Shown here: piece by piece, positions 58,680 to 64,000 of the stretch
How positions within the stretch are numbered: position 1 is the first letter of the stretch
Layout: each line of letters starts with the position of its first letter
The notes under the pieces: model-generated
The model's database searches: none
What the model was told of the DNA's origin: nothing
Seen by the model: only the letters and a program-made list of their open reading frames with translations
From: Neckera pumila
Lineage: Eukaryota; Streptophyta; Bryopsida; Hypnales; Neckeraceae
DNA length: 64,000 nucleotides
Direction of reading: 5' to 3'
Assembly (NCBI GenBank): GCA_963969595.1
Contig: OZ018413.1
Span: 4,244,711-4,308,710, forward strand
Position numbers and translations under genes: made by a program

Positions 58680-61600
58680 TTACACTACTGCCGCAGAAAG
58701 TGGGGTGGTTAGATGGCCATCTTTAGCGAAGTCAGCAAACGGTTTCATCTCCAGAGCTGCCTTTGCAATCCTCCCATCTTCGTGAATCTTCTCCACTAAA
58801 TCGTCTAACGTGGTAAAATTGGCCTGAAACAAAGTATAAATACTGGGCACACTGAGGGTGGTTTACAAGAGTATATATGCCCACTTACAATTATCTCAAC
58901 TACACTCCTTAGACTATAAGCTCAATTCAGTTACATTCATTCACAATCATCTCTGCAAAAATTGCATACACCAACCAGAAACTTTGCAAATACGACTTAA
59001 TTTGGAAGTGAAAGACTGAGAATAAGAATCCCATAATTAAGGAGAATTCAGTCACCTCTGGGCGGATGTATCCAACAACAATAAGCCGTAACTCCTCTCC
59101 ATAGAAGTCTTCTGAGAAGTCGTGAAGTATCCAGGGCTCCTGTGCATTGCAATGAACCATAAGACCATTATTAGAAGCGACTGGAATATGGATGGTGTAC
59201 ACTGGAATTGTTGAGAACAGAACCAAGGTGGGGGTACCAATGCGAACAAGTGTTTAAAGTGAACTTTTCTAAAATCAAAATGATCACTATAGAGCACACT
59301 ATAAAGCCTTTTTACACCGCCATTTGATTATTAATTCACTTAAGGTATAAGAGATCATAGTCTACTGTATAATTCAATTTTAAAAAATAAGCACTTAGCT
59401 CCCAGTACTCACCACTGTCTTTTGGCTGTTGTCAAAGAAGGGATTCCAACCCACACTCATCACCATCTTGTAGACACCTCTGTTGGAGAGACCAGCCCAG
59501 CCAATGTAGATGCCACATACGTGCTCAGCCATCTGGCTTGCAAAAGCACTCGTTGGAAGGTTGGCTGCACATCAGAAGCATGGAGAAAACAATTTACTCT
59601 TTACTTCTTATCTAGCTAGGATCAAACAAGTTCCGGAGAGACTGCAATGTAACCAACAGTCGAGGAAAAAAAACACAAAATCAGAAGGGAGAAGTAACAG
59701 CTGCTTGAGAATACTTACCAGTAGGGATTCCCAGAATTTTTGAACCACGACCAAACCCTTTAATCACTGGACCACCCATGTACCATGGCTCTACACGAAG
59801 TGCGCCTCCAATTCCTGAACCAAGCGTTGCAAACGATCAGACTTCAACTGATGGAGAATATGAAAATCTAAGGGTAAGAGCACAGAAACAAACATTTAAT
59901 TCTAAAATTTACTGAGAAAAAAAATAGTAATTCTGCTGGCTGGGATGGTTTGTGGTGAAAGGAAATTACGGTCATTCAGAGGAGGCAAGCCCCAGACTTG
60001 AGGCTGAAAGTCCAGAAGAGAAGAGTAAATCATGTCCGCTGAAGAGTACAAAGGGCGAGCGTCCTTGGATGGCATGGAAGGCACTGCCACGACTTGCATT
60101 CCTGCAGCCTTGCCTGCCACCACGCCAGCCCTGCGCAACCCAAAGCCACAGGACCCCTCAAAATCTAAGGTCCAATAAACTTAAACTCAAGAGCAAAGTA
60201 ATGTTTCATAAGAGCAACTTGTGCAGTCAAGGGAAAAGAAGATACAACACTAATTCATGCAACCACATAACCTTCTTCAGTAGTAGTGACAACACATTTT
60301 GAGAAAAACGACGAGTATTAGAGTAATGTAGAGCGAAGTCATGCCAAATCAGAGCAAATTAAGCAACCTAAATTCTCCCACATATGAAGCCAATGGCCCT
60401 TTGTTTTCAAATCTCTCACTTGTTCAAACGAACTCAGCTTTGCTAGACAAGGTGTCAGGTATTCCTCATGTGTTGGGATTCTTTGTTATGCCATTTCAGA
60501 GGGTGCTCAAGAAGGGTTCTCTAGAATGTTATGAAACTAGCGTAGAGAACTGGCTCTCTTCTTAGAGACTCATGCTCATTAAGAGCTGCACAAAGAGTTC
60601 AATTAATCCAATCTTCAGTTTCACATAATTCAATGTGTCATTGCTTTTCAAGGCTTCAAATTTGAAAAAGGAAAACAAGCTTACGGAGCATCTTCAATAA
60701 CAAGGCACTTGCTTGCATCTGCATTCAGTTGCCTTGCTGCTTCTAGAAATCTGCCAATCATCAGAAATAGTATTAGGTTTATTTAATGTCGATTATTTTC
60801 TTCCATCCTCTTTACAAATTCAAACATCAAACACTGGAGAGGTATCTAAGTTTTGAAAAAAGGTGAGAAGAAAGGAAAGAAAATAATTGAAAAAGAACTC
60901 GTAATCAGAAGCTCACATATCAGGGGCAGGCTTCCCATTCTGTACCATATCCCCAGCCACAATCACTGGAAAGTAGTCTGTCCAACCTGTAGCAAGAATT
61001 AAAGCCTCAGCCCTGACCTACCCTAAGCTCGTAGAAAAACGGCAGGACAATTCTGCGCATAAATCACACTAAGAGATTTTCAAGAAAACTGTACTAAAGA
61101 CAAAACCTGATTGGTGCGAGAGCTTCGTCTTGATGATTAGGGCAGGAGAGCTGGAGGCAATGGCCAGAGAAACTCGGTGGCTGTGCAAATGCTCCAAAAG
61201 TCGAATGGCCCCTGGTAGTGGCCGAGCGTTCTTCCATCTACACATCCACCAGCACCAATGAATTGAAACAACAACAAAAGCAGAAACAATAACGGCAACA
61301 AAGCAATGAACATGAAATGAAATGCACACGTGAAATAGGTTGCCACATAGATGTCATAGGAGCTTTTACCCTTAAACCCCAGAACCGAAACCCTAAGCCG
61401 TAAAAGACCAAATCAAGATCCATTGTTTTAAATGACCAATTTGATTGATCATATTGAAGGAAAATTGAATCTACAGCGGGTCAAATTTCACGTCACTGGA
61501 AATAGTGAAGAACGTTGCCCCTGTTGGTCAAAAAATAAACAAAAATTGGACGAAAGAGAATCACCATACGGTCTACTCAAAAACGGCTAAACCCTGGGGT

Positions 61601-63308
61601 TCAATTCACGCTTCTCTTTCTTTAGGGTTTAAGAACCAAGGCTCTCCAAGCCCAAAGATTTGAACTCTCAACAAGCCATAAGTCCTACACAAAAATGAAT
61701 TTTTCACTGAATTTCTTTCACAAGGGTTCTCCATTACGTTTTTCTCCTGGTGAAAAATCAGGCCATAGATCCTCACAAAATAAAATTATCATTGAAATAA
61801 TTTCGCAAATGTTCTTCATCACGTTATTTCCCAAGGGTTCTTGCACTTCTAAGATTCTGCATGATTAGTTTCAAATCCTCAGAAGGTCATGAGAAGTGAC
61901 TTGAGGTAACAACACCTCATTTTATGACGATTTTGCAAAACCGTCCCATCTTAATTCTTGCCTAAAATGTACAGCCTCTATACATGAACCTCTTTACATG
62001 AGAGCCTAGGGTTGCTTTTACTTACACCTATTTTCAGCAGTTTGAAAATTCATGTTTTTTCCGTACAGAGTCCAAAAGCTGCATCCTAAGAGAATCTAGA
62101 ATCCTTTTTCAACTACCAACCAGACCCTACAAAAGCTTCTACAGTTCAGTAATAGTAACCATGCTCAAGCCCTTATTTGGACGAATTGAGGTGTTATTAC
62201 TTTACCTGTCTCGAAGCAACGTGATGACTTCGTCCTTAAGAGCAGCAGGAGTGCAAGAGAGGTCATATTCCTCCACAACGGAAGCCGCGGCCTCCAAAGG
62301 CCGCTTCCCCAGTCGCTTCTGCGCACCTCGGCCTCCGTCCCAGTCCTTGCCATAGCTCGTCACCACTCGCTCCAGCACCTCCTCCACTAACGACTCTGCA
62401 ACAACACTCGCAAGCAAACCAGAATGTGACCTAATTCACAGAAGGGTATGTACCTCAAGCATTCGGAACAGCTGCTAATACAAAAGCCTAATTCACAAGA
62501 AAGGATGAAATGCTTAAACTCCGTTTCCAATATACGTTCCTTCTCTAGAAAATAATTAACACCAGAATGTTCTCTAGCTTAGCATTCAAAGCAGATGCTT
62601 ATACAAACCAGAATACGACCTAACTCACAGAAGGGTGATACCACCCGAATGGTATGTACCTCAAGCATTCGGAACAGCTGCAAAAACAAAAGCCAAATTC
62701 ACAAGAAAGGGTGAAATGCATAAACTCCAATTCCAATCTAGGATCCTTGGCTAGAAAATAAATAACACCAGAACGTTCTCTAGCTTAGCATTCATAGCAG
62801 CTGCTAATACCGCTGCCAAATTCACGAAATAGGGGGATACTGCACAAACCCAACTCCAATGTAGGAATCATACGCTAGAAAATAATGAGCCCCAGAATGT
62901 TCTTCAGCTTAGCATTCGTAGTAGCTGCTAATTCAAACCAGAATGTGACCTAATTCACAGAAGGGTGTAATCACCCGAATGATACTGACACCGCAATGCA
63001 AGCATTCGAAGCAGCTGTAACTGCAAAAGCTTGATTCACAAAAAAAGGGGTGATATTGCACAAACCCGACTCCAATTTAGGAATTCTTCGCTACAAAAAA
63101 ACAGAACCTGAATGCTATATGGCTCAACATTCACAGCAGCTGGTAAATTTATCCCAAAGCTTACTTCACAGAAAAGTTGTTTAGGATTAGCAGCTACAAA
63201 TAATTCCCAGAATTGCCACCAACCTGTGTCTAACAAAGTGCCGTCCAGGTCGAAGATCACGAACGAGACTTGGTGTGCGTTTAAATCCGGGTCCGTCCCG
63301 ATCGCCAT
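58680..63308 (-). CDS. FMN/FHY: Bifunctional FMN hydrolase / riboflavin kinase
   Basis: Ten exons: 63224-63308, 62206-62395, 61107-61237, 60917-60986, 60685-60750, 59970-60130, 59719-59814, 59413-59564, 59056-59139 and 58680-58823. All introns are GT-AG and phases fit, giving 1179 nt and 392 aa (Arabidopsis homologue about 379 aa). Residues 1-230 form a HAD phosphatase: DLDGT (nucleophile D20, acid D22), LAIASSS, GKPAPD (K154) and LVIEDAPAG (ED178-179). This half dephosphorylates FMN. Residues 235-392 form riboflavin kinase: GPVIKGFGRGSKILGIPTAN with the Mg-ATP PTAN motif across the exon 7/8 junction, VGWNPFF, the catalytic-Glu segment EPWILHDF and FYGEELRLIVVGYIRPE. This half phosphorylates riboflavin to FMN. 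It is probably cytosolic, as no targeting peptide is seen. The start ATG has context GCCATGG; an in-frame ATG 51 bp upstream (63359) is possible. A truncated inverted copy lies at 8205-15405. Confidence 0.94.
62410..63160. repeat. Degenerate tandem repeat in intron 1 of the riboflavin kinase gene
   Basis: Blocks such as AAGCATTCGGAACAGCTG (62457, 62664, diverged at 63000), CACCAGAATGTTCTCTAGC (about 62570 and 62775, diverged at about 62890) and TTCACAGAAGGGT (62437, 62624, 62955) recur with a spacing of about 206 bp and then irregularly. They fill most of the 828-bp first intron. The repeat lies between coding exons and does not alter the frame. Confidence 0.75.
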
Positions 63309-63359
63309 GGCCAAAGAATGATGTCTCAAGAAAACAACAATTGATGTGCTTTGGGTCAT

Positions 63360-64000
63360 GCGCTTTGACTTGGTCACATGGGACCTTTGTTTGGCTCTGC
63401 ATCGAAGGGAAGGAGGCTTTGCAATTTCGAGCGAATTGCCAAAATCTTACATGGATTTGGTAGTGGCTATCAAGATAGCACTCACTATCTAGGTCTTCAT
63501 GGTCTAGATAGTAGAACTATCCCCAACACTCTTCATTCACCGTGATCAAAATGATCAAAGTTCTTCTTCTTGGCTATCAATACATTTGAGAAAAAAAGGA
63601 ACAAGAAGATTTTTTTTAGGATGAAGTAGCCAAAAACATCTCCAAGAAATTTTAGTTTTGTCAAATTTTGAATGAAGTTTATTAATTTTTGATATTAATA
63701 CGTATGAAAGACCATGTGGAGTGGATGGATGTCAAGAAAGGAATGATTGTTTTGACCAAACTATGATTTAGGATGCAAGTCATTTTACCAAGAAAATCAT
63801 TGAATTTAAACTCTTGAGTGTTTTCATTTACAAAGGCTCCATGAGAAGAAGTTTGAATAGCACTTTATTGGAAAGCGAGCCAATGACACAATTATAGAGG
63901 CTCTTGTAGCATAACTATTGTTTAGAGGGAGTCTCAATAGCAACATGCTCTTGAACCCAACCCATTGAACTTAAATATGTGACTCCATTCTCCACATGAG
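63360..64000. other. 5' side of the riboflavin kinase gene, no further gene
   Basis: Presumed promoter and leader. A short inverted pair around TATCTAG (63485-63520) is visible. No frame with recognisable product follows to the window end. Confidence 0.45.

Overview
The window is AT-rich nuclear DNA from a land plant, most likely a non-flowering one. Three observations point that way. The NB-ARC/LRR immune-receptor locus has an alpha/beta-hydrolase in front of the nucleotide-binding domain, a class (HNL) described from liverworts. A plastid-type tRNA-Arg with anticodon CCG, a gene missing from flowering-plant plastomes, is present as a decayed copy. Genes are spaced by long transposon-filled stretches with GT-AG introns. 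The species cannot be named from sequence alone.

Layout. 1-8.2 kb: MITEs and unassigned AT-rich DNA. 8.2-15.4 kb (+): a 3' fragment of a riboflavin kinase/FMN hydrolase gene (exons 7-10 plus downstream flank), shattered by at least eight insertions. 15.4-19.9 kb: repeats and a tRNA-Arg(CCG) remnant. 20.0-23.3 kb (-): the hydrolase-NB-ARC-LRR gene, inactivated by two in-frame stops and a 262-bp CACTA-type element. 24-44 kb: no recognisable gene; mainly copies of a roughly 920-bp element family flanked by TTAA, plus other MITEs. 44.0-45.3 kb (+): a second, very decayed copy of the LRR end. 46.4-47.1 kb (-): an intact germin-like protein gene. 48.3-48.9 kb: a MITE carrying 133 TG units. 50.8-55.0 kb: a 4.2-kb repeat-bounded block with unidentified coding-like pieces. 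56.5-57.6 kb (+): a class III peroxidase pseudogene. 58.7-63.3 kb (-): an apparently intact ten-exon gene for the bifunctional FMN hydrolase/riboflavin kinase (392 aa).

Two patterns stand out. First, both the riboflavin-kinase gene and the NLR have a partial inverted copy here, in mirror order (RFK copy, NLR | NLR copy, RFK). An old large inverted duplication with reciprocal decay of its arms would explain this. Second, at least ten copies of a non-autonomous element with CCCCTAAAGG ends lie in TTAA targets, a piggyBac-like signature that is unusual for a plant. Paralogous empty sites inside the window support several insertions directly. The genes do not form a pathway: germin-like protein and peroxidase are both apoplastic and stress/defence associated, the NLR is an immune receptor type, and FMN hydrolase/riboflavin kinase is flavin-cofactor housekeeping.
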